A DNA stretch of 64,000 bases from Bacteroidota bacterium (GCA_030706745.1 JAUZNX010000002.1:62001-126000); one strand, 5' to 3'; positions 1 to 10,323 are shown, counted from the stretch's first letter. Numbers and translations: made by a program. The notes: generated from the sequence alone by a model not told the origin.

Positions 1-1059
1 AGTGGACCACAGTGTCGTATCGAGCACTGTGACGAGCGTGGGATCACTAATCCCATTCGCGACTTGCGAAGAACCAGCGGCCAATTCATGCAACTCTGCT
101 GGGAATGCCGTCGTGATTTCGGCTGGTCCCGAAAATGAAAGCACGGCGCGATTGCCGGGTGCAAACCCTGGGATGCCATTGACTGTGTAGTTAAACGGGC
201 GGTCGCTTGTCAGCATCGCCCGGACATTATCCGCAACGATTCCATCGTCATTCCCAAGCGGTGCGATAAAGAAGTGAGTGCCCCAATGGCTTTTGCCAAG
301 GATCTCGTCCATCAATTCATTGCAGGACTCTGCGGCAAGCGGAACATACGCGCACGTCGTGCCGACGATAACGCTGACCGGATTCGAAGCTTCAACGATC
401 GAGTTTGCCAAAGATGACGGGAAGGGTTGGCCCGACGTATCGGCCTTGACGATATAACATTCGCCAGCATTCAGTTGTATCGAGAAGGGAACGCCTGCAG
501 GCTGCCCCAACATGGTTTCGACGCTTGGTGTGATCGTAACGCGAGTCCCTTCGGCCAGCGAGGTCACGAGGATTTCATTGTGATTCTGCTCGCCAACGTC
601 ATCCCATAATCCCCATTCAGCAACCACATAACTTGTATCGAGGACCTCGTCCGGGTACAGTTGGGTGGCATCTCCAGCTTCGAGGACGTAATCATGCAGC
701 GTAAGGCTGACTGGTTCACTCGTATGGACACGAAGGCCCTTAAAGGTCCTCCCTAAATCCAAACTATGCTTGAGATTTTCGGGTAGCGTGAGAATAGTGG
801 GAGCCACCGCCGAGAAAGTAAAATCCTGTCGGTAACCGCTCGGTGAAGCGATCGTCCCGCTGCCACTAAATGGGCTTACGATCGTCAGCGTAAGCGCAGA
901 TGACGTGGTGTCGGCACCGGGGAGATTCTCCGGCCCTTCGATAATGCCGAACGTAAAACTCTGTCCCGCGAGTGGCAACGGTTTCTGTGCAGATGCAGAC
1001 TCATAACTCCACCCGAGCGCGACAATTGACAGACCGAGAATTAGCGGAAGAGATCGCAT
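1..1059 (-). CDS. IgGFc-binding-like secreted protein, C-terminus missing
   Basis: The minus-strand frame stays open from an ATG at 1059 down to the window edge, 353 codons with no stop. The first 25 residues form a signal peptide ending in SASAQ. The rest resembles the IgGFc-binding N-terminal domain seen in many secreted bacterial and eukaryotic proteins. Recognisable pieces are TSLAEGTRVTITPS, LANSIVEASNPVSVIVG, a Cys-containing stretch near CAYVPLAAESCNELMDEI, and WGTHFFIAPL. Such proteins in this bacterial group usually end in a type IX sorting domain, but that end lies outside the window. It is divergent from the SDR gene. The family match is by eye and any ligand is unknown. Confidence 0.8.
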   Translation of the reverse strand, partial: MRSLPLILGLSIVALGWSYESASAQKPLPLAGQSFTFGIIEGPENLPGADTTSSALTLTIVSPFSGSGTIASPSGYRQDFTFSAVAPTILTLPENLKHSLDLGRTFKGLRVHTSEPVSLTLHDYVLEAGDATQLYPDEVLDTSYVVAEWGLWDDVGEQNHNEILVTSLAEGTRVTITPSVETMLGQPAGVPFSIQLNAGECYIVKADTSGQPFPSSLANSIVEASNPVSVIVGTTCAYVPLAAESCNELMDEILGKSHWGTHFFIAPLGNDDGIVADNVRAMLTSDRPFNYTVNGIPGFAPGNRAVLSFSGPAEITTAFPAELHELAAGSSQVANGISDPTLVTVLDTTLWST

Positions 1060-1238
1060 GCCTTCAGAACACCATTTGATGCGCTTGGTTGCGGGAATAT
1101 CACGGCAATCGCCACGCTCTTCGATCTCCCGAGATATTTCCGGAAAGATGAAGTCAGTGAAATGGCACTCTTTGCCGTTGCGTCGTTTGGTGGGGTGTTT
1201 TGCGAACGTCCCGTGCGCCAGAGCCGTTTGCAGGTGCA

Positions 1239-2009
1239 ATGAAGCAATACAAACGCGCGCTGGTGATCGGCGCATCTTCGGGAATTGGTCGCGCACTGAC
1301 AGAACAGTTGCTCGCAGAGGGGGCATTCGTCGCATTGGTTGGTCGCAACAGGACAGCAATGGAGGCGATTGAGGAGAATCTCAAACACCCCGCATCCAGT
1401 CCAGCTGCTAAGGGAGAAAGGGGCAAGGCCTTCATTTATCCACACGACGTTCGCAATTATTCCGAAGTCCCGGCGCTATTCCAACAAGTTACACACGATC
1501 TCGGTGGCCTCGACCTCGTGATTTACAACTCTGGCGTAATGTTCACATTGGATGAGCATGAGTACTCATTCGAGAAGGACCGCGAAGTCATTGAAGTAAA
1601 CGTGCTTGGTGCATTCGCATGGTTTGATGAAGCCGCAAAGCGATTCGAGCAAACCAGGGGCGGGACGATTGTTGGAATTTCTTCCGTCGCAGGCGATCGT
1701 GGTCGTCGCGGAAATCCCGCTTACGGTACATCGAAAGCCGCACTCACGACGTTCCTAGAATCGCTTCGAAATCGGCTCTCGCGGTTTGGCGTGAAAGTCG
1801 TGACGATCAAACCTGGTTTTATCGATACGGAGATGACTCGCGGCAAGCCCGGACTCTTCTGGCTCATTACGCCGGACGAAGCGGCAAAGCAAATCCTCCA
1901 CGCTGCACGCAGCGGGAAATCGACGGCGTATATTCCCGGTCGGTGGCGTGCTGTCTCCTTCGTGCTTCGCAGCATTCCATCATTCATTTTCAAGCATTTG
2001 CCGGTTTGA
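1239..2009 (+). CDS. SDR-family NAD(P)H oxidoreductase, DprE2-like
   Basis: This is a 256-residue short-chain dehydrogenase/reductase. It shows the Rossmann motif GASSGIG at residues 11-17, the NSG variant of the NAG motif at 97-99, Asn121, Ser148/149 and the catalytic Tyr162-x-x-x-Lys166 (YGTSK). I chose ATG 1239, ten residues before the glycine motif, over an upstream TTG at 1200. Its TGA overlaps the ATG of the next gene (TGATG), which implies translational coupling. Because that neighbour looks like DprE1, this protein may be the keto-reductase half (DprE2-like) of a two-step polyprenyl-phosphoryl sugar epimerase. The SDR family call is secure; the substrate is inferred from context. Confidence 0.88.
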   Translation: MKQYKRALVIGASSGIGRALTEQLLAEGAFVALVGRNRTAMEAIEENLKHPASSPAAKGERGKAFIYPHDVRNYSEVPALFQQVTHDLGGLDLVIYNSGVMFTLDEHEYSFEKDREVIEVNVLGAFAWFDEAAKRFEQTRGGTIVGISSVAGDRGRRGNPAYGTSKAALTTFLESLRNRLSRFGVKVVTIKPGFIDTEMTRGKPGLFWLITPDEAAKQILHAARSGKSTAYIPGRWRAVSFVLRSIPSFIFKHLPV

Positions 2010-3448
2010 TGCAAGCCACGAACACGCAGCACAGAACACTTCCGATCGATCATCTCGAACCGCTCAAAGGTTGGGGCGGGGCGGTGGAGTCGGCAGCGTA
2101 CGTATTTCGGCCATCGACGGTCGAGCAACTCAAAGAGGCAATTCAGGTTGCTCGCGATACCGGGCGCACAATTACGCTCCGCGGTGCGGGTCGAAGCTAT
2201 GGTGATGCCGCGCTCGGTCGCGAGAATATCACGATCGATTTTACCCGGATGAATCGCATTCTGGCATGGGATCCGTCATCGGGTATTATTACATGCGAGC
2301 CCGGAGTCACGATCGCGCAACTGTGGCGGTATATCATCGAAGACGGCTACTGGCCCCCTGTTGTGCCGGGGACGATGTTCGTGACGCTTGGCGGTGCGCT
2401 GGGAATGAATCTTCACGGCAAAAACAACTTCAAGGCTGGCCCAATTGGCGACCATGTGCTCGCCTTCGATTTTGTTGCGGCCTCCGGTGAGGAATTTCAT
2501 ATTAGTCGCGAGGCCGAGTCCGAACTCTTCTTCTCTATTATTGGCAGCTTCGGGATGCTCGGTTGCTTCACGCGTATTACTTTGAAAATGAAACGCGTGT
2601 ATTCCGGTGATCTCGATGTCAAGGTCTTCGAGTGTGATAATCTGCACGAGTTGTTCAAGGTCTACGACTGGCAAATAGCAGAGTCGGATTATCTCGTCGG
2701 CTGGATCGATGCGTTCGCGGTTGGGGCCGCCTTTGGTCGTGCAATTGTGCATCAGGCGAATTATCTCGCTGCGGGTGTCGATCCGATGCCTGCGCAAACG
2801 CTTCGAGCCGAACATCAGGACTTGCCAGAGACTATCGTCGGACTCGTTCCGAAGTCGATCGTTTGGGTATTTTTGCGACCGTTTACAAATGCCTTCGGAA
2901 TGAAGTTCGTCAATTGGGCGAAGTTTCTCTCGTCGAAGATTAGTCCCAAGAAACAATTTCGTCAGGCGCATGCGGCATTTGCGTTCTTGCTCGATTATGT
3001 TCCAAATTGGAAAAAATCGTACGGGCCGATCGGACTGATACAGTATCAGTCGTTTATTCCAGAAGAGAACGCGGAGGAGGTATTCCGCAAACAAATCGCC
3101 TTGTGCCAAAAGGAGAACCTCGTGCCGTTCCTCGCGGTCTTCAAACGGCATCGACCAGATTCATTCCTGATGACGCACGCCGTCGATGGATACTCGCTCG
3201 CATTGGATTTTAAGGTCACAAGAAGAAACCGATCGCAGCTCTGGAAATTAACAGAGAACCTGAACGCGCTTGTACTTCAGGCCGGTGGCCGATTTTACAT
3301 GGCCAAAGATGCCACGCTTACCCGGGAAGCCTTCCGGCAATATCTCGGCGCGGATACCCTTGCACGATTCCGCGAGCTCAAACGCCGGTTCGATCCCGAT
3401 GACTTGCTCCAGACCGAATTGTCGCGCCGTTTACTGATGTCGGACTGA
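2009..3448 (+). CDS. FAD-binding oxidoreductase, DprE1-like
   Basis: This 479-residue protein has the VAO/PCMH-type FAD-binding fold. RGAGRSYGDAA at residues 58-68 and LHGKN at 135-139 closely resemble the flavin-binding motifs of decaprenylphosphoryl-ribose 2-oxidase (DprE1). The C-terminal GRFYMAKD matches the DprE1 segment with the active-site lysine, here Lys433. In mycobacterial DprE1 a cysteine (Cys387) is the covalent target of benzothiazinones; the aligned residue here appears to be alanine (about residue 398). The ATG at 2009 overlaps the stop of the SDR gene. The pair probably oxidises then reduces a lipid-linked or free sugar. The actual substrate is unknown; a related alditol or gulonolactone-type oxidase is the alternative. 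Confidence 0.85.
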   Translation: MQATNTQHRTLPIDHLEPLKGWGGAVESAAYVFRPSTVEQLKEAIQVARDTGRTITLRGAGRSYGDAALGRENITIDFTRMNRILAWDPSSGIITCEPGVTIAQLWRYIIEDGYWPPVVPGTMFVTLGGALGMNLHGKNNFKAGPIGDHVLAFDFVAASGEEFHISREAESELFFSIIGSFGMLGCFTRITLKMKRVYSGDLDVKVFECDNLHELFKVYDWQIAESDYLVGWIDAFAVGAAFGRAIVHQANYLAAGVDPMPAQTLRAEHQDLPETIVGLVPKSIVWVFLRPFTNAFGMKFVNWAKFLSSKISPKKQFRQAHAAFAFLLDYVPNWKKSYGPIGLIQYQSFIPEENAEEVFRKQIALCQKENLVPFLAVFKRHRPDSFLMTHAVDGYSLALDFKVTRRNRSQLWKLTENLNALVLQAGGRFYMAKDATLTREAFRQYLGADTLARFRELKRRFDPDDLLQTELSRRLLMSD

Positions 3449-3494
3449 ATCCGCACATCCAATCTGGGCATCTACCGTTAATAATCTTTATTCT

Positions 3495-4052
3495 ATGTTC
3501 GCCAATTTCATTCCTGTCGGGTTCGACCATATCATCACTGGCTATGACCATCTGCTTTTTCTCGGCGCACTCATCGTCGCCAGTCGCCGGTGGCAAGATC
3601 TGCTCGCCGTCATCTCTGCCTTTACGATCGCGCATACGATCACTATCTTCCTGACGGTATTTGGTTTTCTTTCGCTGCCATCGCTCTTTGTCGAGTCGCT
3701 CATCGCGCTCTCGATTGTTTACGCGGCGGCCTCCAACCTTGTATTGAAGCATAGCGATAATCGCTGGCTTCTCGCTGGTGCCTTTGGGCTGGTTCATGGC
3801 GCCGGGTTTTCCGGCTTGCTCGCTGCAATGGTGCATCCAATGATTGGCACTGCAGCCGCATGGACTGCCATCTTTGGTTTTAGTACTGGCATCGAGTTGG
3901 GGCAACTTTCTCTTATCGTGCTACTCTATCCATTGATCGTTTGGGCCCGAAAAACCAATCGTCAACGTCTGCTTGTCCGTTGGCCTTCCGGAGCGATTGC
4001 TGTCGCCGGAACGGTATTGTTGGTGCTTCGCCTCGCCGGTGGTGCGTTCTAA
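3495..4052 (+). CDS. HupE/UreJ-like membrane protein
   Basis: This 185-residue, very hydrophobic protein is predicted to have five to six membrane segments. The N-terminal pattern VGFDHIITGYDHLLFLGAL, the following AFTIAHTITIFL and the HGAGF motif further on are typical of the HupE/UreJ_2 family. Members are thought to move metal such as nickel, but many occur, as here, with no hydrogenase or urease nearby. It starts 46 bp after the FAD oxidase and may share its transcript. No nickel enzyme is visible in the window, so the transported species cannot be assigned. Confidence 0.8.
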   Translation: MFANFIPVGFDHIITGYDHLLFLGALIVASRRWQDLLAVISAFTIAHTITIFLTVFGFLSLPSLFVESLIALSIVYAAASNLVLKHSDNRWLLAGAFGLVHGAGFSGLLAAMVHPMIGTAAAWTAIFGFSTGIELGQLSLIVLLYPLIVWARKTNRQRLLVRWPSGAIAVAGTVLLVLRLAGGAF

Positions 4053-4183
4053 GTGGGACGATTCTTGCCATTAATCTTCGCTCATAGCGGCTGAGAACTG
4101 AACTTAGCCACCCAAACGGCCATTTTAGCTGTTGCACACTAGTTGCTTAGTGTGGAGCGATAGTTTTATTCACTTTTCTCTGG

Positions 4184-7100
4184 GTGCAGAACGAAGAGCC
4201 ACGAAACATTCCTGAGCGAACGGATGAGCCCTCCGTCGCAGGATCGCGCCTTCACCGAAGAAAGCGTCGTCTCGTGGTTCTTATTTTGTTTTGGACTGTC
4301 AGCTCATTGCTGTTTGTCGGACTTGCCGTGCTTCTGATTATTCAGTTGCCAGTCTTCAAGCGTCTCGTGGTCAATGAATTGGTCAAGACGATTGAGTCTT
4401 CGACCAATGGGACGCTCGTCGTGAAAACGATCGATGGCAATCTCCTTCAAGGCTTTATCATGCGGGATGTCACCCTTCAACTTAAGACCGGAACGAAGTA
4501 TGACTCGGTCAATCTCATCCATGCGGATGAGCTGCTTGCTCGTTACTCCGTGGTCCGGTGGCTTCGAAAAGATGAGATCGGGATTACAAGTCTGGTGCTT
4601 GTTCGACCGACGATCCGGCTCGTAAAATTTGCTGGCGATACCACCTGGAATTACAGTCTGCTGACGAAGTACGTCCCAACAGCGCCAAAGGCTCCTCGAA
4701 AACCCTTTACACAGATTCTCGATCTCGCGGGATTGCGTATTCAGGATGGAAGCATTTTCATGCGAGACTACAATTTCCCGGCGCGTCCAACGAAAGTCGT
4801 TGGGGCGGCCGAGGCCCGGGTCAAAGAAAAGGAGATAGACTGGTCCGACCTCGATATCGAGGGGCTCGACTTCGATGGCAGGTTTTATGCGCATGGATCT
4901 ACTGCTCAATCGGCGCGGGTAAACCACTTGCGGTTTACGGAAACGCACAGCGGGTTCTTCGTACAGCATCTCGAATTCGCAGGGTATTTGGATTCGATTC
5001 AGGCACGAATGGACCATGCGAAGATCACGACCGGACATACCGACATCGGGTTCTCGTTAGAAGTCTCACCCCCAAGAAGTCTACAAGCCGGGCAGATCAC
5101 CTCCATTCAGCATTCCTCGATCAAGCTTGCAATGAAGGGGCCGGTCATCAGTACGTATGAATTGAAGCAGTTCCTGCCAAGCGCACTGGGATTCCTGGGA
5201 GGATCGCCAGGTATTGACTTGGATTGTTCTGGAGAGTTCGGTGCTCTCAAGATTAAACGCCTTTCGCTGGATTTCAAAGGACGTGGCGGGATCACAATCG
5301 TGGGCGACCTCAAGAATTTGCATCATCCCGATTCGCTATGGATGAACCTCGCGCTCGAAGCCCGGAATCTCACGAATGCAACGCTCGATGCCTATGTGCC
5401 GGGCTTGCACCTTCCGAATCTCAGCCGGTTTGGTACTATGACGATTCCGCGCCTGACATTTACCGGTGAGCCTCTGAATTTCCACACGGTGTTCGATGCG
5501 CGTTCCACCGGCGCAGGAAATATCGCCGCCGATGCGATCATGGATTTTCGTCACTCGAAAATTCAATACCGCGCCGGGATAAGAACGAAGGCCTTCAATT
5601 TTGCAGCGATCATTCCGAAGCCGGAGTACGAGACAAGTATCTCCGCGGACGGTACGCTCGCGGGTACCGGAACAAACTGGAAGACGCTTGCCACAACTCT
5701 TGGACTCAAGGCAACAGAGCCTTCGATCGTCGCCAAGCGACAAATCCAGACGTTCGATCTGGCTGGGAGTATGAAACTGGGCCATGTAAAGATCGATCGA
5801 CTGATTGCCACGCTCGCCGGTGGGCCGGAAGTGAACGTGCGTGCTGCTTCGGCCGATCTGCTTTCTCCGACGTTACCATTCGCATTTGATGGTACCGTCA
5901 ACGATCTGAAACTCACGGATGTATTGAGTGGCAAACAGGGAAATCCTGCTCGCCTTAGCTTCGATGCAACGGTAGTTGGAACAGCCATGAATCTCGAGGA
6001 TGCCACGGGCACATTCAAAGGCAAGCTATTTGATTTGGAGTATCGAGGCCGGCCACTGAATGATGTCACGATCGATGCGAAGTTGGCGCCCCTCCGTGCC
6101 GGGGATAATAATCTTGAACTGTCCAGCGACATTGCGAACATAACCATCCAGCACCGTTTTGGTCTTGCGGATCTGATGCATACCCTTCCCGAGCACGTCA
6201 ATGCTCTGATGATCGCTATCAAGGATCGGGATTTTCCGGAATCCGGCGTTCATACTCCGCTTCAAAATATTTGCTCTGATTCGATTGATTTTGATTATGA
6301 TATCCGTATTAAAGACTTGCGCCCCTTGGCGGATTTCTTACCGGAAACATTCTTGTTGGCCGAGGGAGATCTCAACGGAACCGTCGCTGGCTGTCCAAAG
6401 GGCGATCTGAGTTTCACGATGCGAGGAGACAGTATTGGCTTCATCATGCGTAGCCGACCAGGCAGCGGAGATTCTCCCCTGGCCGCCGCAGATACGAGCG
6501 TCGGTTTGGCGTTCGATAATCTTATCCGAGGTATCACTCATGATTCGACATCCAAAACCGACACGGCAAGGCATACGCCACTTTCGTTGCCGCAGTTTGG
6601 CGAAGGGACTCCGCGCATCCATGTGACGCCTACATCATTTCGGTTAGAGGCCGAAAATCTTTCCATCGATCCAAAGCTGGTACTCGATCATTTGTCGGCG
6701 AAGCTTGCATTCGCGAGCGATTCAGTGATACGGCTCGGATCAGCGTTGTTCTTCAAGCCGATGGTTGATCTCGAGTACAAGAATCAAGTCCTCGATTTTA
6801 ATTTTGCCTCAGTATACAACGATGCGATCGGACTGCATGTCGCGGGGAGTGCAAAGTTTCCAAATCACGCGTTTGATTTTGCGCTGGACACGATCAGTGC
6901 GGTCTATTTCAACAGCGCACAAATGGACCGAGAGTATCGCTGGATGAATGAAGGAGTCTCCCATGTGCTCGTCGATCAGAGTGGCACGGTCACCATTGAT
7001 ACCCTGCGGCTTGTTCACCCGCTTCGTCATTTTGACAACGAATATCATACGTTTGCTTTGCGCGTGAACGTGGGTGGGACATTGCACCATGATAGTGTGG

Positions 7101-9223
7101 ATGCTTGGGCCCGCGTGCCTGGATCCGGATTCAACCTTGAAGATCTCGACCGGGTATTACCCGGTGCACGGTCAGCGGCGTTCGTAAATTATGGTGGCGA
7201 AGTCAGGGATCTTGCGGTTGATCTCCATGGCACGCTGGAACGTCCGGAGATCGCAGCCCGCTTGAGGATCGACTCGATGACATACGGACCGGCCGAATAT
7301 CAGATCACCTTTGACTCGAATTATCTCGATCTGACCTATCGAAATCAGATACTCCAAGGTACGATCGATATGCATGTAGCGCGCATTCAGACCCCAAATG
7401 GAGTGCAGTCATTCGGAATCGATTCGACGAGTGCGCTGACGGCCCGGATTCAAAGCATTCCGATGCTCTTCGCCCTGAAGCACGGTCCGACCTTCGTGGC
7501 CGATAGCCTGGCGAGCCTAAAATTGCCTGTCTCCGCTCGCATCGACGCATCGCATTTCCCCGTTGACGTGGCGACACCATTTCTGCCGGTCTTTACTGCG
7601 ATGACCGGAACCGCCGATCTTCATTTTTCCGCAACCGGCACGCGCGAAAATATCGTGTATGGGGGCTCTGCAACGATCACGAATGGCGAGATCCTTCTGG
7701 GCGTGAATAACATGTGGTATCGGGTCGACGGGCCACTATCTTTTGCCAATAATTCGCTTCGGCTAAATAATATCGCGCTTCGTAACATCGATGCGGATGA
7801 TCCTGATGGCCGCGCAACACTCAATGGCCACTTCGATTTCTCCGGCTTTACCATAACCAATTTTGATATTGCAGCTCGTTCCGACCGATTGATGGTCCTG
7901 TCAGACGATTCCCGGCAGTCCATTAAGGCGATATACGGACCCGTCACGATTTCAACTGGTGGACAGGATCTCCATTTTCACAACACGTTCAAGGCGCCAT
8001 CATTGAATGGTACTGTCAATATTTTGTCAGCGCACCTGACATTACCGCAAGCTCCAAACGCTCCTCAGGCTATCAGTTCGGAAGGTATCGTTTATCGTAC
8101 CCTGCCGAATGATTCTGCAATTGTCGTTGGACGAGATACTGTCATTGCCCCCTCGGCGCGCGAGAACCTGCGGCGGGCTGTAAGCTCCGCATCGGTACGG
8201 ATGACACGCCAGGATGATAGCCTGTTTTCGAATCAGATGAAGAACATCTATTTGAACGATGATGGAAGTATGCCCTCGATGGATACGGTGAACGCTGCGG
8301 AATCCAACTCCGCGCTGGGTCCTAGTTTTGCGGACCGTTTGCGGATGGATCTTCGCGTGGCTATCCAGGGCGATGCCACCGTGTTCATGCCTTTTAACGG
8401 ACTCTTCGGTCTGATCGGCGCGCAAATGAATGCGGGTCTCAAGAGCGATGGAGTCATCACGTTCGAACGCGGCGACGAATTGGGAATGATCGATGTAAAC
8501 GGTGTCCTTGAACTGACCCCGAACTCCACATTCCGATTTTATCAGACGTTCAACATTGCCAGCGGAAGCCTTCAGTTTACCAGCGATTTTACGAATCCAC
8601 AACTGAATATCATTGCGGATTACGTCGGACCGCATCACGATCCAAAAGGCGAAAATCAGGCGAAAATCGAATTGGCGGTCACCGGCACAAAAGCCCAGCC
8701 CCATCTCGATGCCGCGATTTACACGGATGCATCCGGATCGTTTGAGTTACGGCCGGAGAGCACGAGTCAAACTGCGGTAGAGGATGCCCTGTATTTTCTT
8801 GCCTCCGGTGGATATTTCAAGAATGAGATGACGCCAGATGCCAGTCGTAACGTTCTGGCGAATGCCTCGTCCAGCCTGGGTACACAACTCTTGAGTGATA
8901 TGCTGTCGAATTCCCTGGGGTCAACCTCTTCAGAATTTGCACTTCGCTCCGCTTCATTGCGGTATGGCCCGAACGCTGGAGTGGAGTTGACGGCCGCCAT
9001 TTATAAAATCACACTCCATTATAATCTGAACACTACTCAGAACAGCTCGGATTATATTATCGATCTTCCTCTGAGTGGATACACGACGAATGAGCTTATG
9101 CGCAGCCTTCTGATCGAATTACAGTACCACCAGAACTCCACGACCATGACGGCGGGTTCGTTGATTCAACAACCTCTGGTTCTTACAAAGTTAGTCTGGA
9201 CCCCGCCATTCCTGCGCTTCTGA
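4184..9223 (+). CDS. TamB-like translocation/assembly protein
   Basis: This 1679-residue protein starts at a GTG. A basic N-terminus (RRKRR) precedes one inner-membrane anchor at about residues 30-52. The remainder is long, repetitive beta-rich sequence typical of AsmA/TamB proteins, which span the periplasm as a hydrophobic groove and help lipids or beta-barrel proteins reach the outer membrane. The last 300 residues match the TamB C-terminal (DUF490) style: DLRVAIQGDATVFMPFNG, repeated GVLELTPNSTFRF-like strands, and a final aromatic-ended segment (WTPPFLRF) that could engage a barrel partner. No TamA/BamA gene is visible next to it. It lies just upstream of the heptose genes, in keeping with an envelope role. 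Confidence 0.85.
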   Translation: MQNEEPRNIPERTDEPSVAGSRLHRRKRRLVVLILFWTVSSLLFVGLAVLLIIQLPVFKRLVVNELVKTIESSTNGTLVVKTIDGNLLQGFIMRDVTLQLKTGTKYDSVNLIHADELLARYSVVRWLRKDEIGITSLVLVRPTIRLVKFAGDTTWNYSLLTKYVPTAPKAPRKPFTQILDLAGLRIQDGSIFMRDYNFPARPTKVVGAAEARVKEKEIDWSDLDIEGLDFDGRFYAHGSTAQSARVNHLRFTETHSGFFVQHLEFAGYLDSIQARMDHAKITTGHTDIGFSLEVSPPRSLQAGQITSIQHSSIKLAMKGPVISTYELKQFLPSALGFLGGSPGIDLDCSGEFGALKIKRLSLDFKGRGGITIVGDLKNLHHPDSLWMNLALEARNLTNATLDAYVPGLHLPNLSRFGTMTIPRLTFTGEPLNFHTVFDARSTGAGNIAADAIMDFRHSKIQYRAGIRTKAFNFAAIIPKPEYETSISADGTLAGTGTNWKTLATTLGLKATEPSIVAKRQIQTFDLAGSMKLGHVKIDRLIATLAGGPEVNVRAASADLLSPTLPFAFDGTVNDLKLTDVLSGKQGNPARLSFDATVVGTAMNLEDATGTFKGKLFDLEYRGRPLNDVTIDAKLAPLRAGDNNLELSSDIANITIQHRFGLADLMHTLPEHVNALMIAIKDRDFPESGVHTPLQNICSDSIDFDYDIRIKDLRPLADFLPETFLLAEGDLNGTVAGCPKGDLSFTMRGDSIGFIMRSRPGSGDSPLAAADTSVGLAFDNLIRGITHDSTSKTDTARHTPLSLPQFGEGTPRIHVTPTSFRLEAENLSIDPKLVLDHLSAKLAFASDSVIRLGSALFFKPMVDLEYKNQVLDFNFASVYNDAIGLHVAGSAKFPNHAFDFALDTISAVYFNSAQMDREYRWMNEGVSHVLVDQSGTVTIDTLRLVHPLRHFDNEYHTFALRVNVGGTLHHDSVDAWARVPGSGFNLEDLDRVLPGARSAAFVNYGGEVRDLAVDLHGTLERPEIAARLRIDSMTYGPAEYQITFDSNYLDLTYRNQILQGTIDMHVARIQTPNGVQSFGIDSTSALTARIQSIPMLFALKHGPTFVADSLASLKLPVSARIDASHFPVDVATPFLPVFTAMTGTADLHFSATGTRENIVYGGSATITNGEILLGVNNMWYRVDGPLSFANNSLRLNNIALRNIDADDPDGRATLNGHFDFSGFTITNFDIAARSDRLMVLSDDSRQSIKAIYGPVTISTGGQDLHFHNTFKAPSLNGTVNILSAHLTLPQAPNAPQAISSEGIVYRTLPNDSAIVVGRDTVIAPSARENLRRAVSSASVRMTRQDDSLFSNQMKNIYLNDDGSMPSMDTVNAAESNSALGPSFADRLRMDLRVAIQGDATVFMPFNGLFGLIGAQMNAGLKSDGVITFERGDELGMIDVNGVLELTPNSTFRFYQTFNIASGSLQFTSDFTNPQLNIIADYVGPHHDPKGENQAKIELAVTGTKAQPHLDAAIYTDASGSFELRPESTSQTAVEDALYFLASGGYFKNEMTPDASRNVLANASSSLGTQLLSDMLSNSLGSTSSEFALRSASLRYGPNAGVELTAAIYKITLHYNLNTTQNSSDYIIDLPLSGYTTNELMRSLLIELQYHQNSTTMTAGSLIQQPLVLTKLVWTPPFLRF

Positions 9224-9285
9224 TTTCGATCGGTATAGAGTTGACTGGGAGCTTTCGCACGTTCTCGCTGTTCCGGTTTCCGAAG

Positions 9286-10323
9286 ATGATTTCACCGATC
9301 GAATCGCCCATCCTGCTGCCCATCGGCCTCAGCCGCTTGGAATCGCTAACCGCGTCATTTTCCTCAGCGCGTATCGCCGTCATTGGCGATCTGATGCTGG
9401 ACCGGTACACGTTTGGAAGTGTTAGCCGGATTTCGCCGGAAGCACCCGTGCCCGTCCTCGAAATCGAAGATGAGCAAGCGCGATTGGGAGGCGCCGCAAA
9501 TGTCGGGAATAATATTCGCGGCCTTTCAGCCATGGCGCTGATGCTCGGTGTCGTGGGAGATGATACTTCGGGACTCATCCTGAAGGGGCTGTTTACCGAT
9601 CTGGGATTTCCGCCAGACGGAATCATCACCGATCGTTCGCGCCCAACCACTGTGAAAACGCGTGTGATTGCCGGCAGCCAACAAATGCTGCGGCTGGACC
9701 ATGAGGCGAAGCGAGATATTTCGCAAGCTACGGAAGACCGGTTATTGGCCGTGCTCGAGGAACGGATCGAAGACCTTGATGCAATCATTCTTGAAGATTA
9801 TAACAAGGGTGTCATCACGCGGAATGTGATTCAACGGGTTATTACGTTAGCGAAGAAGCACAAGCGGCCAGTGCTCGTTGATCCCAAAGCGCATAACTTT
9901 TTCGAGTATCAGGGTGCAACCGTCTTCAAACCGAACCGTAAGGAGGTCGAAGATGCGTTGATGGTGCGTCTCGATTCGGATTCCGATGTTGAACAGGCCG
10001 GTCACCGGCTGCTCGATCGATTGAATGCGGAGAACGTCCTGCTGACACTTGGCGAAAAAGGAATGATGCTCTTCGAGCGATCGGGTGACGGCACAGTGGC
10101 AATTCCGACCCGGGCTCGGCAAGTCGCGGATGTTTCCGGTGCCGGAGATACAGTCATCGCGTGCCTTGCCGTAGCAATGGCATGTGGCGCAACCGTTCGT
10201 GAATCGGCCTTGCTGGCCAATCGCGCCGCGGGACTCGTAATTGAAGAACTTGGGATTGTCCCGATTTATCGCGATCAATTGATTGGCGCGATCATGGAAG
10301 ACATTCAAGCGCAGGCAGCCTGA
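9286..10323 (+). CDS. rfaE1: D-glycero-beta-D-manno-heptose-7-phosphate kinase
   Basis: This 345-residue PfkB/ribokinase-family protein corresponds to the N-terminal half of HldE. It contains [23 protein letters not shown] and [11 protein letters not shown], which are characteristic of RfaE domain I, and the PfkB signature [11 protein letters not shown] with its catalytic Asp. The enzyme phosphorylates heptose-7-phosphate at C1 on the way to ADP-heptose for the LPS inner core. I chose ATG 9286 over an in-frame TTG at 9241 because the conserved fold begins soon after it. The stop overlaps the start of the adenylyltransferase gene (TGATG), so the two activities that are fused in E. coli are separate but coupled here. 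Confidence 0.93.
   Translation: MISPIESPILLPIGLSRLESLTASFSSARIAVIGDLMLDRYTFGSVSRISPEAPVPVLEIEDEQARLGGAANVGNNIRGLSAMALMLGVVGDDTSGLILKGLFTDLGFPPDGIITDRSRPTTVKTRVIAGSQQMLRLDHEAKRDISQATEDRLLAVLEERIEDLDAIILEDYNKGVITRNVIQRVITLAKKHKRPVLVDPKAHNFFEYQGATVFKPNRKEVEDALMVRLDSDSDVEQAGHRLLDRLNAENVLLTLGEKGMMLFERSGDGTVAIPTRARQVADVSGAGDTVIACLAVAMACGATVRESALLANRAAGLVIEELGIVPIYRDQLIGAIMEDIQAQAA

Noticed and set aside
2276-3151. Minus-strand frame of 291 codons opposite the FAD oxidase
   Set aside because: It overlaps the conserved flavoprotein entirely and lacks any motif.
3495-4052. Nickel uptake gene of a hydrogenase or urease cluster
   Set aside because: No hydrogenase, urease or nickel chaperone gene occurs in the window, so only the family name is kept.
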